DNA of 64,000 bases from positions 682,001-746,000 of the forward strand of contig JAEILZ010000004.1 of the NCBI GenBank assembly GCA_018873225.1. The letters are read 5' to 3'. The DNA is from [Phialemoniopsis] sp. UDSM-2020 (lineage: Eukaryota; Ascomycota; Sordariomycetes; Thyridiales; Thyridiaceae). The notes under the pieces were generated by a model. It did no database searches. It saw only the letters and a list, made by a program, of their open reading frames with translations, and was not told the origin of the DNA. Below, piece by piece: positions 33,731 to 43,081 of this stretch (within the stretch, counting starts at the first letter, position 1; each line of letters begins with the position of its first letter). The translations under genes were made by a program, and so were the position numbers.

Positions 33731-34083
33731 ATGCATGGGGTGTTCGGTGGCGGAAAGGGTCGGGAGCGTGTTGTATAGCCAGGGGCTATTGCGCCTTGCT
33801 CCTTCAACTTGATAGGTCTTAGATCAGGCCCGGAATGTCTAGTTGACGTAGCTACTACCCATGGAACATCTCATCCGTGCATGGCCTTCCTTTGCAGTGA
33901 GCTCCCACGGCAGTTATCTCTAGTCGTTGTTGATATCACAAGGCTACTTCCCCCAGTCTTTGCTACCTGTCCACCGTCAATGCATAGTCCATGTCAGAGC
34001 CCGATTTTGATACCCCTGCAGTCATGGCAAGATGTATTTTATTATGGTCTCTACTCATGATGGAGTCTTTTTCTCTCGGTCCG
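33731..34083. other. Short convergent intergenic region
   Basis: Between the Rei1-like stop and the original C-terminal end of the NLR frame. Nothing recognised. Confidence 0.5.
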
Positions 34084-34243
34084 TTACCTCGGTACTGCAT
34101 CAAATACAGCTCCCCTTTCTCTTAACAGCTGCACAGTCCCTTTATGTCCCCGGTGAGTCGCCAATTCTAGAGCATTGCCATACTCATAGGGATAAAAAGA
34201 CCCTGGTGCCTGTGCATTGACATCAGCCCATCCTTCTAGTAGT
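34084..34243 (-). pseudogene. Severed last ankyrin unit of the NLR
   Basis: Downstream of the NLR stop codon, the same frame resumes as an ankyrin unit (WADVNAQAPG, then YGNALELATHRGHKGTVQLL) and ends in a natural stop at 34084-34086. It continues the array at the expected repeat register once the 160-bp insertion is removed. It is therefore the original C-terminus, now cut off by in-frame stops in the insertion, unless the insertion is spliced out. Confidence 0.75.
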
Positions 34244-34403
34244 GAGAGAGAACTTATCAATTGAGTATATCTATCTAAATCCTTTATCAGGATGTACTAG
34301 AAGAGACGGAACCCGGTACACAGTAAGAAACACAGTATTTTTATCTCAGAGCCCTAGGATGTTTCCCCTAAAAAACCGGCTTTATGCCGTAAAAACCTGC
34401 AAT
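34244..34403. mobile_element. 160-bp insertion flanked by a 14-bp direct repeat
   Basis: The sequence between 34243 and 34404 is unrelated to ankyrin repeats. It is bounded by perfect copies of ATCCTTCTAGTAGT at 34230-34243 and 34404-34417, as expected for a target-site duplication. Removing the insert and one copy restores an uninterrupted repeat array in frame. I see no terminal inverted repeats, coding capacity or poly-A tail, so the element class is unknown. Confidence 0.7.
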
Positions 34404-37400
34404 ATCCTTCTAGTAGTAATCGTATAGTATCTTTGTTTCCACGAAAGCAGGCCGCTATAAGGGCAGTGCCAAAATCACCCTGCTGTGCATGTGCATTGAT
34501 ATCAGTCCCTCCGTCTAGTAGTAACCGTACAGTATCTTTGTTTCCACGAAGGCAGGCCGCCACAAGGGCATTGCCAAATCTGCCCGTCTGTGCCTGTGCA
34601 TTGATATCAGCCCCTCCGTCTAGTAGTAACCGTACAGTATCTTTGTTTCCACGAAGGCAGGCCGCCACAAGGGCAGTGCCAAATCTGCCCATCTGTGCCT
34701 GTGCATTGACATCAGCCCCATTGTGTAGCAACAGTTGCACATATTCTTTAATGCCACGTGCGCAGGCAGCCTGTAGAACATTCCCATATATCGGCCCTGC
34801 TGTTCCATGGATATCGGCTCCTTTGTCTAGTAGTAGGTGTACAATCTCTCTGCGGTCATGTATCATCGCCACTACTAGAGGAGGTCCAGACCATCCCTGT
34901 CCATTGATGTCAGCGCCTTCATTCAGAAGTAGTTGAACCAGATCTTCATAGCCCCCGGCGGCGGCGGCGCTTAGAGCAGTGAAGCCCGTGATTTCGTTTT
35001 TGCTCTCAAGATTCGTCTCAGGATTTTGCAGTAGATGTCTAGCAAGTGCCAGAAGTCCCAAGTGACAAGCATGATGAAGACTCTGGTCCACGGAAATAAC
35101 CTCATTGTCGATTATCCCATACATATAACGAATGGAACACCATCTCCTCATTATGATTTCGTCTTGCAAGAAGCTGGAGGCTAGGTGGAAAACCTCCTGA
35201 GAAGTTCCAGCCATACGAGCGAAGACTCCCCAATTGTGCGATGCATATTCTACCATCGGAAAATCTTTCATCTCCTGCGGAGAGTTTTTTGCCGCATCGG
35301 TAAGATAAGCTAGGCAAGTTTTGGTGGTGATGATACCAGATGCTTCTTTTTTGAACTCGTGGCTGTGCTCAAGAAGGTATTCTTGAACGGAGAAGTGGGC
35401 AAGGTGGAGCTCCTCCCATGGATGGTCGCGCTGCCATCCGGAGACTGTGACAATGGTTATTATGCTGGGGCAGAGTTTCACAATATCGGACTTATTGAAA
35501 AGTCTCTTGTCGACATCGAAGTGTGGTGGGTCTCCATCTGTGGCTACCACCTCCAGTGCCTCTTCCACGAGCATCGGCCGTGGTGTGTGGACTAGAAATT
35601 GCAAGAGACGGATGGCGGCGCTTCTATGACTTGGAGGTATGTTCTCGAGCATCCGGTCGTAGGTTTCAGTTAGATTGCGAGGTAGACTCTGCAGTGCAGC
35701 AGTAATGTCATAAGGACGCAGACATGTACTCAAAATGTCTAATTGACATGCTGCCCATCTGAACCTGCCGCCCATATTGAATTAACCTTCTGGTAAGTTT
35801 GAATGATAGACACCAGAGACTCACATTCCATCAGCTCCGTTTCCGACTTTGTCGATAATCATGTCTCTCAGCGCCTGGGACAGACTCTTCCTTCGGAAGT
35901 CCGGGTTGGTATCAAGTGTACCCGTGACATATGATCGCACGTCGGCGTTGACAGCCTTCTTGTCGATCAATATGCAGTTCTGTTCGTCGAAAATCTTAGA
36001 AAGTTCCTCTTGCAAGTCCGCTTCAGGCCGTCCAGTGACCATGAAATTCAAATTGACAGGCGCGAGATCAGCTATCCAAGCCAGAACAGAGTTGCGTGTT
36101 GTGCACTCGTCCAAAGCGTCTAGCACGATAGTAACCTTCTCAACACACTGCATCATTGTTTTGATCCAAGTCGACAGGGTGCTGTTGTCGGGCTTTACAT
36201 TCTGTACAATGAGGGATGCTAATTGTGTATCGAATGTAGTCGATGTATCGCGCCCCAAACGATAAAGTTGGCATGCTAATGAGCACAGCAAATACTCTAG
36301 CGTCTGCTTCTTCGGATCATTGAAGTCAAAAAAGAATACCAGAGTAGTCCTAGAAGCATCCTTTTGTAGGTGTTCGAGAATGCTTGCGCACAGAACGGTC
36401 TTGCCACATCCCGCTAAGCCATAAAGCCACAGATGCTTGCGTGTTCCGCTTATCCACTCCTGGAAGACCGTACTCTGCAAGAGCCAGGAGCCGGTTCCGG
36501 GATGACGGAGCTTTCGAGCAGCGTTTGCGTTGCTCGAGTAATCGGGTGGTGTTAGCCAACGCTCGATCTTCTTCAGATGGGCATCGTTGGCTATAGTGTT
36601 TACCGTGCATCTGGTTTCATCCAGACTTCTTGAGACTATCCGTGATTTAGAGCAGAAAACAATAGCATTGAAGTTCCAGTACTAACTCGACTTGAGAGCT
36701 TCCCCAATAGGTCTCTGCGCTTCGACTCCGCTAGGCGTGATCTGACGAAGGAGATCTTGAGCGTATGCCGCCGCCATCATTGCTGCAAAGCACTGCCACT
36801 GCTTATTCTTGTGGGTGTCGGAGTAGTCGCATATCCCGCGGATGACAAGGCACGGGAAATGATTCATCAAACCAGCGGCTTCCATCTCAAAACAGAGTAC
36901 CCTATGATCCTTCGCCATCGTGTCCCGGGCGATTGCGTCTTTCATCAGTGTGTTTGCACTGGCTATCAGTCCATAGTGAATCACCGGGTCGTCCTGGTCT
37001 TCTTCTCGCTTGTCGCGGATTATTAGGTGGATTGGGTTGTCACTGCATACGTTGGTGCAATCCGCATCTGTGTCTGGGTGCTGCACGCAGGGTCGATACA
37101 ACCTATCGCTCTCAGGAGGCGGGCGGGAATATTGTTTTCGCAATCGAGGCCGTTTGTGCAACGCCTCTTCAATGTCCTTGTTCAGATTGTGTCCCTCCAG
37201 ACCGTATGTCGCCTCGAGCCCGGCCACAGCTGCCAGTAGCAATTGCGGTGGCTGATTCAAGGAGCCCGTCGATTTAAATTCATGCCCTTGAATGGCCTTT
37301 CCGTAGTCGTATTGGAACACTCCGCCTTTGTTATCATCGCGGGAACTCACAACCACATCGCCCAATCGTATGTCATGCTTTTCGCTCGGTGCGCCTCCGC

Positions 37401-37674
37401 CGATACCTACCATGAGCCCGATTCGAATGTTGGGAAATGTTCGCAGCATGTCTCTCGCCACGGTAGAAGCAGTAGTCGTGCCATACTCCTTTTTGGGGAG
37501 AACAGCCATGACCACATTATGCTTGCCAATCTTGCCGAGGGCATATTGGTTGTTGTCGTTTTGTGCCGCTGATTCAAGCTGCTCATGTTGCTCGTCAAAG
37601 AAAGCCCGTGCAGCGATGAATTCGGTCGTGATAGCGCAAATCCAACCAACCGTGTAATTCTCAGGGTTCGACAT
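34354..37674 (-). CDS. NLR-type protein: PNP/UDP phosphorylase-like, NACHT, ankyrin repeats
   Basis: Three exons, 37674-36687, 36635-35825 and 35764-34354; 1069 aa with closed phases. The start is at [15 protein letters not shown], the usual beginning of this family. Residues 1 to about 310 are a nucleoside-phosphorylase-like domain ([38 protein letters not shown]). NACHT: Walker A GLAGCGKT at 402-409, Walker [12 protein letters not shown] at 497-507, then a winged-helix region with FRWAACQLD at about 601. Ankyrin repeats run from about 859 to the end. Such fungal proteins sense non-self or stress and trigger heterokaryon-incompatibility-like cell death; the ligand is unknown. A 160-bp insertion introduces the present stop, so one ankyrin unit is lost. 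Probably cytoplasmic. Confidence 0.88.
34407..34721 (-). repeat. Three near-identical 105-bp ankyrin units
   Basis: Units of 35 residues ([22 protein letters not shown] core) with the period 105 bp. The differences between copies fall at a few codons (Met/Thr/Gln, Thr/Asn, Ala/Thr, Gln/His), while synonymous sites are almost unchanged. This implies recent duplication or gene conversion. Confidence 0.85.
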
Positions 37675-38754
37675 TGTCGTGATTCTGGGTCTGGAGCGGG
37701 AACGTACTAGAACGCGATGGAGATTATCTGTTGGGGATGCATGTGGTGAGAAAGGCAAGATGTGAAGCAACAGGGAGGCTCGGAAAAGCAGGATTCGAAT
37801 CAGTGGCCGACGCGAGGGTGCGACCGGTCTCGGAGATCCGTGGCCCATTCTCGTGCCACGCGAATCTGCAAGTCAGACGTGGCGTTACGCCTATATTGTA
37901 TAGCAAAAGCACATTCCTGTGCTTTATTGGCTCAGATCCTGAGCAAGGCTGCGCCTCCTACGGCTGTTACATGTGGTGTAGGCGGTTGCATAGAGCCGCT
38001 TAAGCGCCAAGACGCCACGCTGCCTCTCAGCCGGCCGAGCTCTACACCCTCTCGGAAACTGAAGTGCGACACATAGCTACTGATAGGCCAGTAATTGTCC
38101 ATACCTTTGCTCTGCTTGTAATTTCAGCTACGCCCGAAGCCAGAGACACGACACACACACGAGGACGCCACCGTTTGTATCGTGGTCGTACTCGTTGGTT
38201 GTAGGTACTGCCTACATCTTATGAAATACACGTAACCACTAAAGGATGAAGAAGTCAGATGTGCAAGCGAAGAAATAGGAGGGCTTTTATTTGCAAATCT
38301 TCCTGGCAAACAGCTTGCCCGTAGGAGTCATCTACAACCCATAGTTCAAAGGCTACTCATCATCCCAGAGAAAGCCATCTCCAGGTCCAGCTAAAGGTCC
38401 TCTGCAGGTGTATTAGGATTCAGATTCAGGGCTCCTAAGGTACTAGGGATATGGATATCTTCTCATCGTGCTAGTATTTCAGTATTAGATACTATTATAG
38501 TGTATTTTGCATATGGGTATAGTATGTATTATATCTTCTTGAGAGTGTCATAAAAAGGAAGTGTATAAACTTGCCTCTATTGTGGAAGCTGAGCTCATTA
38601 TATTTAAATAATATGACTGCATATGTCTGTAAGATCCGAGTGGACAAGTTGTGAAGTGAGATGCAACAGACCAATACTTGGGCATGTTATGTTGGACTTG
38701 ATGATTGGAATATCTCTCAACAAGAGGCACGCTACATAGATGACCTGGACCATC
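37675..38754. other. Intergenic, AT-rich in part
   Basis: NLR promoter, then an AT-rich stretch (about 38420-38620) and the 3' flank of the permease. No gene recognised. The frame of the NLR stays open to 37848, but that extension has no family support. Confidence 0.5.
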
Positions 38755-40450
38755 CTAGAGACAGTACCGAAACAATGTGTTCTGGACGTCAGTCAGGTCA
38801 CCCTCGATGACTTCCAACCCAGCCCTGGTCTGGTGCTCTACATGTACCTTGCCATATTTGCGATCCCTCCTCTTGTTCTCCATGAGGCAGAGGAACCAGT
38901 ATACCACGCCACAAACTCCTTGTACTGCAAAAGAGGTCATCATGGCATAGATACCCAAGGGGTAATGAGGCGCCTGGCTGCTTAGAAATAGCTGTGGCCC
39001 AATGATATTTCCGATAGCATAGAGCAGCGACATTGAAGTGCTTGCAAAGGCTCTTTTGGTAGCGCCGGCATTGTTCGAGGTCACTAGAGACATAGCCATG
39101 ACCCAGGAGACATTGTAAAAGCCCATCAGGTAAACGCCTGCGAGAGCACCGCCTCGTTGCGTCATGGGGTCAAGAGCTACGATAATTGCTATGGTTAGCA
39201 ATCCCACAATCTTGTCGAGGGACAGGTCAATCACTCACTTCGAATAAGGACAGCTCCGACAACTCCTGGGATTGTCGAAAGGGCCCAGATCAGACATCGA
39301 GTATTCGGCACAAAGTCGGCAACAATTGAGCTCGTGACCGCAAAGAAGACAGACACCGCAGCCTGTGGCGAGGCTAGCAGAGATGTCCTTTCTGTTGAAT
39401 ACCCAAACCCTGATATTATCAAAGGGTTGAACTGTCAAGACATTAGCCCAACTCGCGTTCTATGCGCGGGGAAAAGGAAGCAAGCTCACGTTTGTAAGTC
39501 CAGCGTTGACAATGCCCCAAGCCACGACGTAAATCGCCAAAACCCAAAACCTGAGATCGCAAAGCGCCTCTATGATCTGGCCCCATTTGAATTTACTCAT
39601 GTTGCTTTGTCCAGTCTGATTTGCTGCAATACGGATGATCTTGTTTTTCTTGTCCTCTTCGTTGTAGAACCAAGCTCGAGACGGGTGATCCGGGAGTAGG
39701 AGGAGGACAGCTACTCCCAGGCCGAGGCTCACAGAGCCGTAGATGAGGAATATCAATTTCCAGGTTGGGTATTTGCTGTCGAGTTTGGCGATGGCAAAGG
39801 CGAAGATGCCGCCTAGAACGCCTGCCATTGTATTATACCAGATGGCCGTTCTCAGGGGTTGCTCCTCACGCCGATACCAAAGGCCCATCAGAATCATATT
39901 AGTAGGGACGATGCCGGCCTCAAAGAAGCCCAGGAGGAACCGGATAACAGCGAGGGATGCAAAGCTGTTGCACGCCACGATTGAGCAGACCAGGACACCC
40001 CAGATCAAGACCATCAGAGCGATAAGTTTGGCCAGTGGCACTTTCACGAGAATCCAGCCCAGGGGTAATTGCGCAATCATGTACCCAAAGTACACGATGG
40101 AGCCTAGCCAGCTGTACTGCTGGCCGCGGAGTTTCGCATCGTCTTTCAATCCGAATATGGCAGCGAAGCCGAGAGCGTTCTATGCCAAGTTCTGTTAGTC
40201 AAATGGAAACAATCCGGTCGGTTGCCAAGTCACTTGCCTTGTCAAGCAACGCCATGACTGAAGTCATCGTCATCAGCGGGAGAACAATCAAGTCCGCACG
40301 AAGTCTGAGCCGACGATTGACCTTGGGGCTGATTGTTTCAATGGCGGCAATATCATCTTTGAGGACTCCCAGACGCTCGGCCTGATTGTCGTCTTCTCGA
40401 TAAAGTATCGCATCTGCTGCGCCAGCTTGACCTTTGTGGGCAGTATCCAT
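38755..40450 (-). CDS. MFS permease, Dal5-like (anion:cation symporter family)
   Basis: Four exons: 40450-40238, 40179-39490, 39431-39239 and 39188-38755; 509 aa, all phases closed. The start at 40450 (MDTAHKGQ) gives the usual hydrophilic N-terminus. TM1 is followed by LLDKNALGFAAIFGLKDD, the Dal5-family signature created by splicing across a GC-AG intron. Next come GYMIAQLPLGWIL, RFLLGFFEAGIVPTNMILMGLWYRREE (the motif around TM4-TM5) and LLPDHPSRAWFYNEEDK in the central loop. Yeast Dal5 imports allantoate and ureidosuccinate; other members move vitamins or amino-acid-like acids. It is divergent from a proline-racemase-like gene, which suggests a hydroxyproline- or proline-like substrate (inference). 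Confidence 0.87.
40180..40237 (-). other. GC-AG intron (donor GCAAGT)
   Basis: AAG|GCAAGT at the donor, GCATAG at the acceptor, 58 nt. The GT two bases inside is out of phase with the only usable acceptor. The GC donor gives LLDK|NALGF in frame. Confidence 0.75.
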
Positions 40451-41655
40451 AGCGACATAGAGAACCGGAAAGGAGACGGTAGTAAGACTTGACGAAACGA
40501 CGAAGAACAACGACCAATCAAGAAACCGAGGAAACACCCTGGTTTTAAGCTTGTTCCGATAAGTAACATGACCAGTCTGCCTGCTACTGCGATTGTGCAA
40601 TACCAAACCCAGATAACTACAACGCTAGCTGACGCCGATCAATTGTGGGCAACGCACCCCGGCTGGGAGCTTTCTTATCTCGCGGCAGAACGGGGAAGAA
40701 CAGGGAACCAATCAGGCGATTTTGCACCCCTAAGTCCTTGGCTCCTCACCCCGAACAAGTCGTCCATGCTAAGCATCGTACCCAAACTAAGAGCTGATAA
40801 TCGCGTTCCCTTCCATAGTAGGCGCAGTGGGGCTGGGCTGACAGCCATCAATCGACCTTTGATAAGGTTAACAAAACTGCTAACTATTCATGTAGGATCA
40901 GGGGCGGTTAATGGCCGGCTTATGGATGCTCAGGACTTCTTCCAACTTAGCCAGGTCAACCCAAATATATGACCTCATTTTGAATCGACTAAGTGGCTCA
41001 ACTGGATTCAGAATTCCTTTTGGTCTCGATTGAATGATCGTCAATTCAAGCGGGTTAGTAGTTTCATTTCAGCGCCCTTAACGCCTTTTACGCCTGTCAA
41101 CTGTGAATGGCCTGTTAACAATAAGAGAAAGATTTAGGGCCCATTAACCTCTCAAGCCCTGAATTGATAGTGAGTTCCCGGTAGCCTGAATCTCGGTTCC
41201 TCTAGGTGCCAATCGTGCAATCCTAAAAGCCCCTCAGAGTGACTCCAACTGAGCCTAGTTGATACGCTAGACCCCGCCGCCTCGCACCATGTGGTACGCT
41301 TGACTGATACGAGACAGTAGTTTTCAGACCGGACTGTGATGTACCCAGATGACACAAGCCAACGAAAGCCCCGCGTCTTCTCTGGTATCTGCTGGATATC
41401 AGCAAGAGCGGCGACCAATGATCGACCCTCCTTCCTATCATAGCATCGTCTAGCAACCTCAGTATTTCTCTGCCATGTTTCAGACTCGTGATGTTGCCTG
41501 AATGTCGGGGCCCCATTCACATCCAGAAAGACTTCGACTCGCTTCTCCAGTTGGCAAACGAATTGCAAGCTGTCTCAACTCACAGCTTTCTACAGCTCTT
41601 AGAAGCCTAAGCGGATTCTATCGAGAAATAATTGAACCGCAAGACTCAAGACGCC
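40451..41655. other. Divergent promoter region
   Basis: About 1.2 kb between the permease and the racemase-like gene. Only shadow frames; no gene recognised. Confidence 0.5.
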
Positions 41656-42669
41656 ATGAGATCCTCCAGGTATATCTCTGTCGTCGGGTGTCACGCCGAA
41701 GGCGAGGTTGGAGATGTTATTGTTGGCGGCGTACGCGATGTGCCGGCCAAAACGATGAAGGAGAAGTTTCTTCATCATCGAGTACACAGCGAAAACCTGC
41801 GTCAGCTGTTGTTAAACGAACCGCGGGGCCGTCTGGAGATGAGCGCAATTCTCATTCTCCCGCCATGTGATCCCCGAGCAGATGCCGGATTTGTCGTGAT
41901 GGCTAGTGGGGACTGGTCTCCCATGTCTGGATCCAACACCATTTGCACCACAACGGTGATGCTCGAAACGGGCATGATCCCGATCAAAGAACCTCTGACA
42001 GAGGTGGTTTACGATACGGCAGCTGGGTTGGTGAAGGTCGCCGCTCACTGCGAACAAGGAAAATGCAAGTCAGTGTCCATTGACAATGTTCCAGCTTTCG
42101 TCTACGGCCTCGATTTGCCTGTCCAAGTACCCAATGTCGGAAGCATCAAAGTGGACATCGCCTTTGGGGGACGGTGGTATGTCTTCGTCGAGGCGAGGAG
42201 CTTGGGCCTGAGCGTCTCGAGTGATCGTGGTGGCGACCTCATCGATCTCGGCAACAAGGTCAGAGACGCAGTTTCGGCCAAATACAATCCCTCCCATCCC
42301 GAAACACCAGAGTTCTGTGGGATTGACAACATTGGCATTACGGAGCATCTAGAGACTCACCGAGATGAGAATATTGCAAAGCAAGCTATGGTTATCAAGC
42401 CCGGCCGCCTAGACAGAAGCCCATGTGGTACAGGGAGTTCTGCCCGTCTTGCTATTTTACATGCAAGAGGTCTGATCAAGACTGGAGAGACTGTGAAATT
42501 CAGGAGCATGATAGGAACCGAGTTCGTGTGTCGTGTACGAGGGGAGACCAGAGTTGGGGACGAGGACGCCATTCTTCCGACCATACAAGGCAGAGGTTGG
42601 ATAACGGGCTACAAGCAAATTGTTCTTGACCCTTCCGATCCGTTCCAAACAGGTTACCACGTTCAATAA
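41656..42669 (+). CDS. Proline racemase / hydroxyproline epimerase superfamily enzyme (Ser-Cys type)
   Basis: Single exon, 337 aa, starting MRSSRYISVVGCHAEGE. HAEGE, GGxxDVPAKTM and DRSPCGTGSSARL are superfamily signatures. Asp253 and Cys257 of DRSPCGTG are the second half of the catalytic pair. In proline racemases and 4-hydroxyproline epimerases the first catalytic Cys lies in MCGHGTI; here the site reads MSGSNTIC, with Ser91 in that place. This Ser-Cys arrangement points to a distinct subgroup, so racemase, epimerase or dehydratase activity cannot be assigned by homology alone. It is cytosolic, with no signal peptide. The divergent permease may import its substrate. Confidence 0.85.
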   Translation: MRSSRYISVVGCHAEGEVGDVIVGGVRDVPAKTMKEKFLHHRVHSENLRQLLLNEPRGRLEMSAILILPPCDPRADAGFVVMASGDWSPMSGSNTICTTTVMLETGMIPIKEPLTEVVYDTAAGLVKVAAHCEQGKCKSVSIDNVPAFVYGLDLPVQVPNVGSIKVDIAFGGRWYVFVEARSLGLSVSSDRGGDLIDLGNKVRDAVSAKYNPSHPETPEFCGIDNIGITEHLETHRDENIAKQAMVIKPGRLDRSPCGTGSSARLAILHARGLIKTGETVKFRSMIGTEFVCRVRGETRVGDEDAILPTIQGRGWITGYKQIVLDPSDPFQTGYHVQ

Positions 42670-43081
42670 AAATTCCTCTTCGTGATGGGCGCTTGCCTGC
42701 CCGCCAGCTCACCACAGCCCAACCGGCCGGGAAGGTCGTTGAGGTCGTGATCGGATGATATCATACTCGTTAAACTATTTGGTAGCTCGACTTGGAACTA
42801 TTTCATTTTCATACACATGCAAGACTTCCAAGGTTAATTCTGTCAGTGGCTGTGCTGGTAGCGTTTGCACACCAGGTATCCATACAAGCAACCGCCATAG
42901 GATACCACAGCCCTAGAAGATAGCGATTGAAATAAAGAGAGCGATTTCCACTACCTGTTTCTCTCGCTAGTGGTCCATCCGCGCTCATATCTTTTGAGAT
43001 CATTCAATTCATGACACGATGGCCCTCTATATGTTCCAGTTATGCAATAAACCAAACCATTCAACCAGCTTTCAAGGTCCA
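42670..43081. other. Convergent intergenic region
   Basis: 3' flanks of the racemase-like and Ca2+-ATPase genes. Nothing recognised. Confidence 0.5.

Noticed and set aside
37675..37848. Upstream extension of the NLR frame by 58 codons
   Set aside because: The family begins at [11 protein letters not shown]; the extension is Arg/Pro/Ser-rich and has no family counterpart.
37780..37870. tRNA-like stretch with a GATTCGAATC palindrome
   Set aside because: The bases around it cannot form a T-arm or acceptor stem in either orientation.
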